Of a stretch of DNA of 64,000 bases, positions 17,928 through 27,253 are shown piece by piece (position 1 is the stretch's first letter; each line of letters opens with the position of its first letter). The position numbers and the translations under genes are program-made. The DNA is taken from the NCBI RefSeq assembly GCF_042214795.1, contig NZ_CP090177.1, forward strand, positions 2,232,001-2,296,000, read 5' to 3'. This DNA comes from Arcobacter iocasae. Its GTDB lineage: Bacteria > Campylobacterota > Campylobacteria > Campylobacterales > Arcobacteraceae. The notes beneath the pieces were generated by a model. It worked only from the letters and a program-made list of their open reading frames with translations. It had not been told where the DNA came from and searched no databases.

Positions 17928-18458
17928 ATGCAAAAAGCAATTTTTTTAGATAGAGATGGAGTTATTAATATTGAAAAAAACTATTTATATAAAGTTGAAG
18001 ATTTTGAGTTTATAACTGGTGTTTTTGATACTTTAAAATATCTACAAGATAATGATTATAAACTTTTTATTATAACTAACCAATCAGGTATTGGAAGAGG
18101 ATATTATACACAAGAGGATTTTAATAATTTAACTTCATGGATGCTAGAGGAGTTTGCAAAAAATGGTATTACTATCTCTCAAGTAGAACTTTGTCCCCAT
18201 GCCCCAACTCAAGAGTGCAATTGTAGAAAACCAAAAACTGGAATGATAGATAATATACTCAAAAACCATAAAATTGATTTGGGAAACTCTTGGTTAATTG
18301 GAGATAAAAAATCAGACATCTTATGTGCTAAAAATGCTGGTATTAAAAGCAGTATTCAAGTAAAAACTGGACATGACTTTGATGAATCAAGTAGCTTAGC
18401 AAATTTTGTTTGTGACTCAATAAAAGAAGTTAAAAATATAATTATTCCTGCTTCCTAA
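17928..18458 (+). CDS. gmhB: D-glycero-beta-D-manno-heptose 1,7-bisphosphate 7-phosphatase
   Basis: HAD-family phosphatase that removes the 7-phosphate from heptose bisphosphate in ADP-heptose synthesis for LPS inner core. The 176 residues start MQKAIFLDRDGVINIEKNY with the DxDGV nucleophile motif. They contain LFIITNQSGIGRGYYT and the zinc loop CPHAPTQECNCRKPKTGM, and end with WLIGDKKSDILCAKNAG. I chose the ATG at 17928 (AGGAA 4 bases upstream) over an upstream in-frame ATG at 17907 that overlaps the pilin gene. It is the first of four ADP-heptose genes here. Its last 17 bases overlap the opposing ligase gene. Confidence 0.93.
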   Translation: MQKAIFLDRDGVINIEKNYLYKVEDFEFITGVFDTLKYLQDNDYKLFIITNQSGIGRGYYTQEDFNNLTSWMLEEFAKNGITISQVELCPHAPTQECNCRKPKTGMIDNILKNHKIDLGNSWLIGDKKSDILCAKNAGIKSSIQVKTGHDFDESSSLANFVCDSIKEVKNIIIPAS

Positions 18459-19239
18459 CTCTTAAAAATGAAGCAAATTTTGGTTTACCATTTTTTGTTA
18501 AATCGTAATATTTAAATGTAATTTGTTCTCCTACTTTTGGTGGATTTAGTCTTTGTTTATCACTAAAACCATTTCCAAGATTAAAAATTATTCCATTATT
18601 TAGTTTTATTTCTAAACTTTTCATTTTTTTATTATTATAATTTATTCTTTGAACAATTCCCTCTTCATCATAAAACTTTTTTACTTTTAGAGAATTTTTA
18701 CTTCTTTTGTTTATATATTCAAGGTTTGGATTTTTTATTATTACTCCTTCACCTTTTAATAAAACAATTTTTTCTAAAAAATTATCTAACTCTTTTTTAT
18801 TTTTGCATTGTATTTGTTTGATTATATTCACTTTTATATTTGGATTTTTATCAAACCAATCTTTAATTTTTTCTAATCGCATGTAAAAGTTGCCTTTTGA
18901 GTTTGGAGCTTCAAAAATATTGTATGTTATTTCACTCCATCTTGAACTTGCTGCTTTATCTAAAACTATACTTTGAATATTTTCAAAATCATCTCTTTTG
19001 CTCCAAAGTTCACCATCAAGTTCAAAGGGTGGAAAATTATTGGTAAAAGAAGTTGGTGCAAATATTTTATTACCATTTTTTGTATATAAAGATTTTCCAT
19101 CCCAATAGGCTCTTATTCCATCTAGTTTTTCACTCATAAGCCAGTTATTTATCTCTTGATTTTTATATATTTTGGGCTTTTCTAAATTTAGACTAAAGAT
19201 ATTTGAGATGATAAATATTAATATAATGAAAATTTTCAT
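18442..19239 (-). CDS. Periplasmic ATP-dependent DNA ligase (LigE-type)
   Basis: A 265-residue minimal ATP-dependent DNA ligase. The first 16 residues (MKIFIILIFIISNIFS) form a signal peptide, so the enzyme is probably periplasmic. Motif I is EKLDGIRAYWDG, giving catalytic Lys38; motif III is FELDGELW (about 72-79); motif IV is EGVIIKNP; and motif V is SLKVKKFYDEEGIV. A small OB domain forms the C-terminus. Such exported ligases are known in Campylobacter, Haemophilus and Neisseria relatives and have been linked to DNA uptake. It is convergent with gmhB with a 17-base overlap, and divergent from hldD. Confidence 0.92.
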   Translation of the reverse strand: MKIFIILIFIISNIFSLNLEKPKIYKNQEINNWLMSEKLDGIRAYWDGKSLYTKNGNKIFAPTSFTNNFPPFELDGELWSKRDDFENIQSIVLDKAASSRWSEITYNIFEAPNSKGNFYMRLEKIKDWFDKNPNIKVNIIKQIQCKNKKELDNFLEKIVLLKGEGVIIKNPNLEYINKRSKNSLKVKKFYDEEGIVQRINYNNKKMKSLEIKLNNGIIFNLGNGFSDKQRLNPPKVGEQITFKYYDLTKNGKPKFASFLRVRKQE

Positions 19240-19350
19240 ATGAACTCCAAATATAATTTAAAAAATTATATTTTAAATTATCTGATTTTATTATAAAACC
19301 GTAACTTAATTTTCGATAGAATAAAGCCCATTTATGTAAAGTAGGTAAAT

Positions 19351-20361
19351 ATGAAATATACAGAATATGATTTTAATGAAAAAACGATATTAATTACAGG
19401 AGCCGCAGGATTTATTGGCTCAAACTTATGCTTTTATTTTCAAAACAATTATCCAAATTCAAAGGTTATTGCTTTAGATTCATTTAGAAGTGGTGAAACT
19501 TTAAGTAATGGTAACTTGAAGTCTTTTGGACACTATAAAAACTTATTAGGTTTTACAGGAACAGTTATTAGTGGGGATATCAATGATAAAGAACTATTAA
19601 ATCAAATTGATGAAGATTACGAATTTGATTTTATTTTCCACGAAGCTGCTATTTCAGATACGACTGCAAGTGAACAAGACTTGATGGTAAAAACAAATGT
19701 TAATGCCTATGAAGATTTATTAAAAATGGCAATTAATCATAATGCAAACATGATTTATGCAAGTAGTGCAGCAACTTATGGGGATGCTGCTTCTCCTCAA
19801 ACAGTTGGAAATGAAAATCCAGGAAATGTTTATGGCTTTTCAAAACTTATGATGGATAATATTACTTATGATTATTTAAAAAAAGATTTAGATATCTCTA
19901 TTGTGGGACTAAGATATTTTAATGTGTATGGTCCAAGGGAGTTTTATAAAAATAAAACAGCTTCAACTGTAATACAATTTGGACATCAAATATTAGCTGG
20001 TAATACGCCAAAATTATTTGAAGGTAGTGATAAAATACTTAGAGATTTTATTTATATAGAAGATGTAATTCAAGCAAATATAAAAGCAGCAACTCCTAAA
20101 AAAAGTGGAGTTTATAATGTGGGAACTGGAAAAGCTAGATCTTTTCAAGACATAGCTGATATTTTACAAAAAGAGTTAGGTACAAATTTAGGAACAAATT
20201 ATATTCCAAATCCATATATTGGACAATATCAATTCCATACAGAAGCAAATATAGAAGATACAAAAACTTATTTAGATTATGAGCCAAAGTATGAAATGGA
20301 AGATGGAATAAAAGATTATATCTCTGAGATAAAGAGAATTTATGAGATGGAGGTTAAATAA
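19351..20361 (+). CDS. hldD: ADP-L-glycero-D-manno-heptose 6-epimerase
   Basis: NAD(P)-dependent short-chain epimerase giving ADP-L-glycero-manno-heptose for the LPS core (also rfaD/waaD). The 336 residues have the Rossmann motif ILITGAAGFIGSNLCFYF (about 12-29). The catalytic Ser region is MIYASSAATYG, and the Tyr-Lys pair is in NVYGFSKLMMD, with FNVYGPREFYKNKTASTV and RDFIYIEDV following. It is slightly longer than the E. coli enzyme. The last base is shared with the ATG of hldE (TAATG), so the two are translationally coupled. Confidence 0.95.
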   Translation: MKYTEYDFNEKTILITGAAGFIGSNLCFYFQNNYPNSKVIALDSFRSGETLSNGNLKSFGHYKNLLGFTGTVISGDINDKELLNQIDEDYEFDFIFHEAAISDTTASEQDLMVKTNVNAYEDLLKMAINHNANMIYASSAATYGDAASPQTVGNENPGNVYGFSKLMMDNITYDYLKKDLDISIVGLRYFNVYGPREFYKNKTASTVIQFGHQILAGNTPKLFEGSDKILRDFIYIEDVIQANIKAATPKKSGVYNVGTGKARSFQDIADILQKELGTNLGTNYIPNPYIGQYQFHTEANIEDTKTYLDYEPKYEMEDGIKDYISEIKRIYEMEVK

Positions 20362-21791
20362 TGGAAAGAATTTTACAAAATGAAAAAAAACCAAATATAT
20401 TAGTTATTGGTGATTTAATGGTTGACCACTATCTCTGGGGAACTTGTGAACGAATTTCACCAGAAGCTCCTGTTCAAATTATTGATGTACAAAATGAGAC
20501 AAAAGTATTAGGTGGGGCTGGTAATGTTATTAGCAATCTTTTAAGCCTTGGTGCTGATGTTGGTGTTTTATCAGTTGTTGGTGATGATAGTGTTGCAGAA
20601 GAGGTAAAATATCTTATTGATGCAACAGATGCAAAAAGTTTTTTAATACTTCAAAAGGGAAGAAAAACTTCTAAAAAATCTAGAATTATGGCATCAAAAT
20701 CACAAGTCGTAAGATATGACCATGAGAGTAAAAATAATATCTCTTTTGAATCAACTGATAAAGTATATGCAAAACTACAACAAATAGTTAATGGCTATGA
20801 TTTAATTTTATTATCAGATTATGGGAAAGGTGTTTTAACAAACGATTTGACACAAAGAATCATTAAAATAGCAAAACTAAATAATAAAAAAGTAATAGTA
20901 GATCCAAAGGGTACAAACTATGCAAAATATGCAGGGGCATATTTTTTAACACCAAATAAAAAAGAAGCAGAAGTAGCAACTGGTATAAAAATTGATTCAA
21001 GTGATAGTTTACGAGATGCTTTAAAAGAGTTACAAAAAATAGCTAGTTTAGAGATGTCAGTAATTACTTTAAGTGAAGATGGAATAGCTGTTTTAAAAGA
21101 TAAAGAAGTTACTGTTAAACCTACAGTTGCAAAAGAAGTATTTGATGTAACAGGTGCTGGTGATACTGTTTTAGCATCACTAGGTTATGCTTTATCTATG
21201 ACTGATGATATTTTTGCAGCACTAGAGTTCGCAAACTTAGCAGCAGGAGTAGTTGTTGGGAAACTTGGAAGTGCAACAGTAACTCTTGACGAAATAGAAG
21301 ATTACAAAGCAACACTACATAAAAGCTCTATTGACCTGCACATAAAAACAGTCAAAGAGATAAAAAAAGTAGCAAAAAGATTAAGAAAACAAAATAAAAA
21401 AATAATCTTTACAAATGGTTGTTTTGATATTTTACATAAAGGACATGTGTCATATTTAAATAATGCGAAAGCTTTAGGTGACATATTAATAGTAGGTTTA
21501 AATTCAGATGATAGTGTAAGAAGATTAAAAGGTGAAAATAGACCTATAAATAATCATGATGATAGAGCTTATATTTTATCAGCTTTAGAGTGTGTTGATT
21601 ATGTAGTAATTTTTGATGAAGATACACCATATGAATTAATACAAAGGGTGAAACCTGATGTTTTAGTAAAAGGGGCTGATTATGAAGGTAAAGAAGTAAT
21701 TGGCTCTGATATTGCAAAAGAGACAGTTTTGATAGACTTTGTAGAAGGTAAAAGTACAACTTCAACAATTGAAAAGATTTTAGGTAAATAA
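20361..21791 (+). CDS. hldE: Bifunctional heptose-7-phosphate kinase / heptose-1-phosphate adenylyltransferase
   Basis: The 476 residues fuse two ADP-heptose enzymes. The ribokinase-type kinase (about 1-320) has ILVIGDLMVDHYLWGTCERI, LGGAGNVISNLLSLGADVG and the catalytic DVTGAGDTVLASLGYAL. The cytidylyltransferase-like domain (about 340-476) has IIFTNGCFDILHKGHVSYLN with the HxGH motif and ILIVGLNSDDSVRRLKG. It acts before and after GmhB in the pathway. It overlaps hldD by one base and ends 1 base before gmhA. Confidence 0.96.
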   Translation: MERILQNEKKPNILVIGDLMVDHYLWGTCERISPEAPVQIIDVQNETKVLGGAGNVISNLLSLGADVGVLSVVGDDSVAEEVKYLIDATDAKSFLILQKGRKTSKKSRIMASKSQVVRYDHESKNNISFESTDKVYAKLQQIVNGYDLILLSDYGKGVLTNDLTQRIIKIAKLNNKKVIVDPKGTNYAKYAGAYFLTPNKKEAEVATGIKIDSSDSLRDALKELQKIASLEMSVITLSEDGIAVLKDKEVTVKPTVAKEVFDVTGAGDTVLASLGYALSMTDDIFAALEFANLAAGVVVGKLGSATVTLDEIEDYKATLHKSSIDLHIKTVKEIKKVAKRLRKQNKKIIFTNGCFDILHKGHVSYLNNAKALGDILIVGLNSDDSVRRLKGENRPINNHDDRAYILSALECVDYVVIFDEDTPYELIQRVKPDVLVKGADYEGKEVIGSDIAKETVLIDFVEGKSTTSTIEKILGK

Positions 21792-21792
21792 T

Positions 21793-22365
21793 ATGAAAAA
21801 AACAATAGAAAAAGAGTTTCAAGCACATTTAGAAACAATTCAAAAAGTAATCGAAACGATGAGCGAACCTTTAGAAAAAGCTTCGAAACTAGCAGTTGAT
21901 ACATTAAAAGCTGGAAATAAAATTTTGATTTTTGGAAATGGTGGAAGTGCAGCCGATGCACAACACATAGCAGCAGAATTAACAGGCAGATATAAAACTG
22001 AAAGAAGAGGTTTACCAGGTATTGCTCTTACAACAGATACAAGTGCACTAACTGCTATTGGAAATGACTATGGTTATGATAGAGTTTTTGATAGACAAGT
22101 TGAAAGCTTAGCAAATGAGGGTGATTTACTTATAGGTATTTCAACTTCTGGTAATTCAAGAAATGTAATCAATGCTTTTGAAGTAGGTAAAGATTTAGGT
22201 TGTAAGATTATCGGACTTACAGGAAGAGATGGTGGAGAAATGGACTCTTATTGTGATGTTAACTTAATAGTTCCATCAAATGATACACCTAGAATTCAAG
22301 AGATGCATATACTATTTGGACATACTATTTGTCAACTAATTGATGATGCATATGAAGGGAACTAG
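21793..22365 (+). CDS. gmhA: Sedoheptulose-7-phosphate isomerase
   Basis: First step of heptose synthesis, turning sedoheptulose 7-phosphate into D-glycero-manno-heptose 7-phosphate. The 190-residue SIS-fold protein has ILIFGNGGSAADAQHIAAEL (about 45-64), TDTSALTAIGNDYG, LIGISTSGNSRNVINA and a C-terminal HILFGHTICQLID with metal-binding histidine. The start follows the hldE stop by 1 base. With gmhB, hldD and hldE it completes the ADP-heptose route in this block. Confidence 0.96.
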   Translation: MKKTIEKEFQAHLETIQKVIETMSEPLEKASKLAVDTLKAGNKILIFGNGGSAADAQHIAAELTGRYKTERRGLPGIALTTDTSALTAIGNDYGYDRVFDRQVESLANEGDLLIGISTSGNSRNVINAFEVGKDLGCKIIGLTGRDGGEMDSYCDVNLIVPSNDTPRIQEMHILFGHTICQLIDDAYEGN

Positions 22366-22908
22366 ATGAGTTTAACGCAAGAGCAAAAAGATTTAATTTT
22401 TAATTCAATAAGAGATATAAAAGACTTCCCAAAAGAGGGAATAATATTTAAAGATATTACAACTTTATTAAATAATAAAGAAGCATATCAAGCTTTAATG
22501 AATCATTTTGAAGAGAGATATAAATCTTATGATTTAGATTATATTGCAGGTATTGACTCAAGAGGTTTTATATTTGGAGCAGCATTAGCTGATAGACTTG
22601 GTATTGGTTTTGTTCCTGTTCGAAAAAAAGGAAAATTGCCAGGAACTACTGTTTGTGAAAAATATGAATTAGAGTATGGCTTTGATGAGGTAGAGATTCA
22701 TCTTGATGCTTTTCCTATAAAAGATGCAAGAGTTTTATTAATTGATGATTTAATAGCAACAGGAGGTACTGCTAATGCTGCTGCAAAACTTATCAAACAT
22801 GTTAATGCTAACTTAGTTGAAGTATGCTTCTTATTAAATCTTAAATTTTTATCTGGGGATAAAAAAGTAGCTGAACATGCCCCTGTTTATTCAGTATTGG
22901 AGATATAA
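22366..22908 (+). CDS. apt: Adenine phosphoribosyltransferase
   Basis: Salvages adenine with PRPP to AMP. The 180 residues include DFPKEGIIFKDITTLL near the N-terminus, GIDSRGFIFGAALADRLGIG (about 63-82), KLPGTTVCEKYELEYG and the PRPP motif VLLIDDLIATGGTANAAAKL (about 124-143). It begins immediately after the gmhA stop and its stop overlaps the trpB start (TAATG), so it is part of the same transcription unit though functionally unrelated. Confidence 0.96.
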   Translation: MSLTQEQKDLIFNSIRDIKDFPKEGIIFKDITTLLNNKEAYQALMNHFEERYKSYDLDYIAGIDSRGFIFGAALADRLGIGFVPVRKKGKLPGTTVCEKYELEYGFDEVEIHLDAFPIKDARVLLIDDLIATGGTANAAAKLIKHVNANLVEVCFLLNLKFLSGDKKVAEHAPVYSVLEI

Positions 22909-24119
22909 TGCAAGAAATATATATACCTAAAAAAAGTAAATTTGATCCAGATGAAAATGGACATTTTGGTGAGTTTGGTGGAAGATATGTTCCTGAAACA
23001 TTGATGCCTATTTTACTTGAACTAGAAGCTGAATACAAAAAATATAGATTTGACAAAGAGTTTTGGACAGAAGTAAATGAGCTATTAAGAGAGTATGTGG
23101 GAAGAGAAAATCCTTTATATCATGCTAAAAACATCTCTGCAGAAATTGGTGCAAAAGTTTATCTAAAAAGAGAAGACTTAAATCATACTGGTGCTCATAA
23201 GATAAACAATGTAATTGCACAAGGGTTACTAGCAAAAAAACTAGGAAAAACAAAAGTTATTGCAGAAACTGGTGCTGGACAACATGGAGTTGCAAGTGCA
23301 ACTATTGCTGCACTTTTAGGTTTAGAGTGTACAGTTTTTATGGGTGCAAAAGATGTTGAAAGACAAGAACTTAATGTATTTAGAATGAAACTTTTAGGTG
23401 CTAAAGTCGTAGCTGTTCAATCTGGAAGTAAAACTTTAAAAGATGCAATGAACGATGCAATTAGATATTGGGTTACAAATGCAAGAGATACTTTTTATAT
23501 AATTGGAACTGTTGCTGGGCCTCATCCTTATCCTATGATGGTAAGAGATTTCCAATCAGTTATTGGTTGGGAAGCAAGACGACAAGCTCTACAAAAAGAT
23601 GGAAGATTACCAGATTTCGTATTAGCTTGTATTGGTGGAGGATCAAATGCTATTGGTATTTTTTCACACTTTTTAGAAGATAAAGAAGTTACTTGTATAG
23701 GAATAGAAGCAGGAGGACTTGGAACAAGCACAGATAAACATGGTTGTTCTTTAGAAAAAGGAACTCCTGGAATATTACATGGACAATGTTCTTATTTACT
23801 TCAAGATGAAGATGGACAAGTTCTAGAAGCGCACTCTTTTTCAGCGGGACTTGATTATCCAGGAATTGGACCAGAACACTCTTTTCATAAAGATAATAAA
23901 ACTGTGCAATATGATTCTATCACAGATGAAGAAGCACTTGATGCTTTTGTATGGTTAAGTAGAAAGGAAGGAATTATTCCTGCTTTTGAAAGTGCTCATG
24001 CAATAGCATATTTGAAAAAAGCAAAAGAAAAATTCCAAGGAAAAACAGTAATTGTGAATTTATCAGGTCGAGGTGACAAAGATATGGTTCAAGCAAAAGA
24101 TTTATTAAATTTTGAATAG
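22908..24119 (+). CDS. trpB: Tryptophan synthase beta chain
   Basis: PLP enzyme joining indole and serine. The 403 residues contain GEFGGRYVPETLMP and KREDLNHTGAHKINN with the PLP lysine (about 87-101). They also have AETGAGQHGVASATIAALLG, ACIGGGSNAIGIFSHF and SAGLDYPGIGPEHS, as in the TrpB1 type that works with TrpA. No trpA is adjacent. It is embedded after apt with a one-base overlap; the trp genes are therefore dispersed in this genome. Confidence 0.96.
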   Translation: MQEIYIPKKSKFDPDENGHFGEFGGRYVPETLMPILLELEAEYKKYRFDKEFWTEVNELLREYVGRENPLYHAKNISAEIGAKVYLKREDLNHTGAHKINNVIAQGLLAKKLGKTKVIAETGAGQHGVASATIAALLGLECTVFMGAKDVERQELNVFRMKLLGAKVVAVQSGSKTLKDAMNDAIRYWVTNARDTFYIIGTVAGPHPYPMMVRDFQSVIGWEARRQALQKDGRLPDFVLACIGGGSNAIGIFSHFLEDKEVTCIGIEAGGLGTSTDKHGCSLEKGTPGILHGQCSYLLQDEDGQVLEAHSFSAGLDYPGIGPEHSFHKDNKTVQYDSITDEEALDAFVWLSRKEGIIPAFESAHAIAYLKKAKEKFQGKTVIVNLSGRGDKDMVQAKDLLNFE

Positions 24120-24127
24120 GAATATTT

Positions 24128-24823
24128 TTGAGAAATAGACTAAAAAACAACTCAGGTAAAATACTTTTTTTAGTAGTAGTAATATTCTTTTCTTTTATTG
24201 CTTACGAATTATACAAGGCACCCGTTAGCGGATTAGAAGATAAGTTTTTATATCTATTAAAAATGTATGGATATATTATCCTTTTTGCTTGGTCTATTTT
24301 AGAAGGTGAGCTAGGATTAATCATGGCAGGACTTATGTCTCATGATGGTTCTATGCACCTTTATTTAGCTATTTTTGTAGCTGGACTTGGTGGTTTTGTT
24401 GGTGATCAGATTTATTTTTATATTGGTAGATTTAATAAAGCTTATGTGCACAAAAAGTTTTCAGGTCAAAGAAGAAAATTTGCCTTAGCACATCTTTTAT
24501 TACAAAAGTATGGGTGGCCAATAATTTTTGCACAAAGATATATGTATGGAATGAGAACCGTTATTCCAGTTTCAATAGGACTTACTAGATATAGTGCAAA
24601 AATGTTTGCATTTATAAACATACTTAGTGCTTGGTGTTGGGCAGCTATTACAATAATTCCTGTGTGGTATTTTGGAGAAGAGATTTTAATTGTGATAAAA
24701 TTTGCAAAAGAACATTGGTATTTTGCAGCGCCATTCGCAATTTTAATAGGTGGTGGAATGATTTATTATTTTAACCAAGCATCAAAAAAAAAGGAAAAAG
24801 TTAATGAAAATAACCCTAAGTAA
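24128..24823 (+). CDS. DedA-family membrane protein
   Basis: A 231-residue inner-membrane protein of the DedA/VTT family (undecaprenyl phosphate flippase-like or membrane homeostasis proteins). Hydrophobic segments lie at about 11-28, 42-65, 78-97, 150-180 and 196-218. EGELGLIMAGLMSHDG, GGFVGDQIYFYIGRF and the R-x-x-x-G-x-R-like AQRYMYGMRTVIPVSIGL are diagnostic. It begins with TTG at 24128, with the ribosome site at the trpB stop (TAGGAAT). Its 3' end overlaps the pepA start by 20 bases. Confidence 0.9.
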   Translation: MRNRLKNNSGKILFLVVVIFFSFIAYELYKAPVSGLEDKFLYLLKMYGYIILFAWSILEGELGLIMAGLMSHDGSMHLYLAIFVAGLGGFVGDQIYFYIGRFNKAYVHKKFSGQRRKFALAHLLLQKYGWPIIFAQRYMYGMRTVIPVSIGLTRYSAKMFAFINILSAWCWAAITIIPVWYFGEEILIVIKFAKEHWYFAAPFAILIGGGMIYYFNQASKKKEKVNENNPK

Positions 24824-26222
24824 TGATAGCATCAAAAAATTAGATACAGCAGTTGAGATAAGTATTGTTTTAAATTTAGAAGATGTAAATAAATATGATA
24901 AAGAGATTTTAGATGATTTAAACTTTAAAGCAAAAGATGAAGAAGTTGTATTTTTAGTTGAATCAAAAAAGATATATGTAGGATGTGAAGAAGAGTCTTA
25001 TGATGCAATTGCAATTGCAATATCAGCAGCTATGAAAAAGTTTAACTCAACAAAATACAAAGATGCAAAAGTAGAAATTTTTGGTGAAGAAAAAGAGACT
25101 TTAAAAGCTTTAGTTGAAGGTGCTATTTTAGGATCTTATACTTTTGATAAATATAAAAGTAAAAAAGAAAAAGAGTTAAAAAAAGAGTTAATTATTTGTT
25201 GTAAAGTTTCTAAAGAGTTAGAAGAAGTTTTAGAAGAATCAACTCATATTGCAAATTCAGTTAATAAAGTTAGAAATTTCGTAAATACAACTCCACAAGA
25301 CTTTTATCCAGAAGTTATGGCAAAAGAGGCAAAAAAAGTTGCAAAAGAAAATGACATAATTTGTAAAGTTCATGGTGAAGAGTTCTTAGAAAAAAATGGA
25401 ATGAATGCCATGCTAAGTGTGGCAAGAGCAAGTGTTCATGAACCAAAACTTATTCATATGGCATATAAACCAAAAGATCCAGTTAGAAAAGTGGTACTTG
25501 TAGGTAAAGGTTTAACTTATGATTCGGGAGGATTATCTTTAAAACCTGCTGATTTTATGGTTACTATGAAATCAGATAAAAGTGGTGGTTGTGCAGTTAT
25601 TGGTATTTTAAATGCTGTTGCAAAACTAAACTTACCAATTGAAGTTCATGGAATCATTGGTGCTGTTGAAAATATGATTGGTGGAGATGCCTATAAACCT
25701 GACGATGTACTTGTTGCTAAAAATGGTAAGACTATAGAAGTGCGAAATACAGATGCTGAAGGTAGACTAGTACTTGCTGATTGTTTATGTTATGCCCAAG
25801 ATAAAATCAAAGATTTTGATTATATCTTTGATTATGCAACTCTAACTGGTGCTTGTGTGGTAGGTGTTGGTGAATACACAACTGGAATCATGGGTAATAA
25901 TACAGTTTTAAAAAGAGATGCAGTTTGCAATGCCTTAAACTCTGGGGAATATGCAACAACTTTACCATTTAATAGATTTTTGAGAAAAACTATCAAATCT
26001 GAGATTGCTGATATTTGTAATATTGCTAATACAAGATATGGTGGGGCAATTACAGCTGGGTTATTTTTAGATAATTTTATATATGATGAAAATAAAGATA
26101 AATGGTTGCACTTTGACATAGCAGGACCTGCATTTGTAGAAAAAGCTTGGGGATATAATCCTCATGGTGCAAGTGGAGCAGGGGTTAGAATGACAGTTGA
26201 GTTCTTGAAGAACTTATTGTAA
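24804..26222 (+). CDS. pepA: Leucyl aminopeptidase (M17)
   Basis: Cytosolic two-zinc/manganese hexameric aminopeptidase. The 472 residues have a variable N-terminal domain (1-150) and the M17 catalytic domain. Metal ligands lie in GLTYDSGGLSLKPADFMVTM and KSDKSGGCAV, and the signature NTDAEGRLVLADCLCYAQ (about 315-332) is intact. DYATLTGACVVGVGEYTTGI follows. A role in general peptide turnover is likely. It overlaps the end of the dedA-like gene. Confidence 0.96.
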   Translation: MKITLSNDSIKKLDTAVEISIVLNLEDVNKYDKEILDDLNFKAKDEEVVFLVESKKIYVGCEEESYDAIAIAISAAMKKFNSTKYKDAKVEIFGEEKETLKALVEGAILGSYTFDKYKSKKEKELKKELIICCKVSKELEEVLEESTHIANSVNKVRNFVNTTPQDFYPEVMAKEAKKVAKENDIICKVHGEEFLEKNGMNAMLSVARASVHEPKLIHMAYKPKDPVRKVVLVGKGLTYDSGGLSLKPADFMVTMKSDKSGGCAVIGILNAVAKLNLPIEVHGIIGAVENMIGGDAYKPDDVLVAKNGKTIEVRNTDAEGRLVLADCLCYAQDKIKDFDYIFDYATLTGACVVGVGEYTTGIMGNNTVLKRDAVCNALNSGEYATTLPFNRFLRKTIKSEIADICNIANTRYGGAITAGLFLDNFIYDENKDKWLHFDIAGPAFVEKAWGYNPHGASGAGVRMTVEFLKNLL

Positions 26223-26253
26223 AATAAAAAAAAGCTAGGGGGATTATAGAAGG

Positions 26254-27222
26254 ATGATTGAGAAAAAAGGTTCAATATTGTCAGTAAGAGAAGACATAAA
26301 AGTATTTGATTGTACGATTAGAGATGGTGGATTGGTAAATAACTATCACTTTACAGATGAGTTTGTAAAAGCTCACTATGAAACTTGTGTTGCTTCTGGT
26401 GTTGACTATATGGAAATAGGGAAAAATAATTCTCCTTCTATTATGAGTGAAGATGAATTTGGGGCTTGGAACTTCTGTAAAGAAGAAGATATAAGAAGAA
26501 TAGTTGGTGAAAACAATACAGGCATGAAAATAGCAGTTATGTCAGATATTGGTAGAACTGTATCTTCTGAATTACTTCCAAAAAGTGAAAGTGTTGTTGA
26601 TATGATAAGAATAGCAACATATATTCATCAACTTCCAGCAGCCATTGAGCTAATCGAAGAAGCTCATGCAAAAGGTTATGAAACAACTGTAAATATTATG
26701 GCTATATCTAAATCTTTTGATGATGAGTTAAACGAAGTATTAGAGCAACTAAGTAAAACAAATGTAGATATTATTTATATTGCTGATAGTTTTGGTTCTT
26801 TTTATCCTGAACAAATTAATAAACTTACAGAAAAATATCTAGGTTATGCAGAAAAAACTGGTAAGAAAATTGGTATTCATGCTCACAATAACTTACAACT
26901 AGCATACGCAAATACAATCGAAGCTATGATGTATGGAGCAAGTTTTTTAGATGTGACTATTTCTGGACTTGGACGAGGAGCTGGAAATTGTCCACTTGAA
27001 CTTTTAATTGGTTTTCTAAAAAATCCAAAATATAAACTAATGCCAGTACTTAAATTCATTGAAGAGTATATTGTACCTTTAGAAAAAGAGCTTGATTGGG
27101 GATATAGTATTCCATATATGTTAACTGGTCAGTTAAATGAACATCCAAGAGCTGCTATGAAAGCAAGAGATGAGGGTGATACAAAATATAGAGAGTTTTA
27201 TAGAAACTTACTAGCTGAATAA
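26254..27222 (+). CDS. HMGL-like TIM-barrel aldolase-family protein
   Basis: A 322-residue protein of the DRE-TIM metallolyase family (relatives are 4-hydroxy-2-oxovalerate aldolase, HMG-CoA lyase and isopropylmalate synthase). VFDCTIRDGGLVNNYHF (about 17-33) carries the metal-binding aspartate. YIADSFGSFYPEQ, GIHAHNNLQLAYANT (metal-binding HxH) and DVTISGLGRGAGNCPLELL complete the barrel. The barrel seems to be followed by only a short C-terminal region, so no regulatory domain is present. No partner dehydrogenase is adjacent, so the substrate is unknown. It starts after an AGAAGG ribosome site and ends at a strong terminator. Confidence 0.82.
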   Translation: MIEKKGSILSVREDIKVFDCTIRDGGLVNNYHFTDEFVKAHYETCVASGVDYMEIGKNNSPSIMSEDEFGAWNFCKEEDIRRIVGENNTGMKIAVMSDIGRTVSSELLPKSESVVDMIRIATYIHQLPAAIELIEEAHAKGYETTVNIMAISKSFDDELNEVLEQLSKTNVDIIYIADSFGSFYPEQINKLTEKYLGYAEKTGKKIGIHAHNNLQLAYANTIEAMMYGASFLDVTISGLGRGAGNCPLELLIGFLKNPKYKLMPVLKFIEEYIVPLEKELDWGYSIPYMLTGQLNEHPRAAMKARDEGDTKYREFYRNLLAE

Positions 27223-27227
27223 AAGCA

Positions 27228-27252
27228 AAATGAAGAGTTAAACTCTTCATTT
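27228..27252. terminator. Bidirectional terminator between the aldolase-like and DoxX genes
   Basis: Perfect 11-base stem AAATGAAGAGT / ACTCTTCATTT with a 3-base loop (TAA), between two converging genes. Its flanking A and T bases form the short U-tracts in either direction. Confidence 0.75.
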
Positions 27253-27253
27253 G

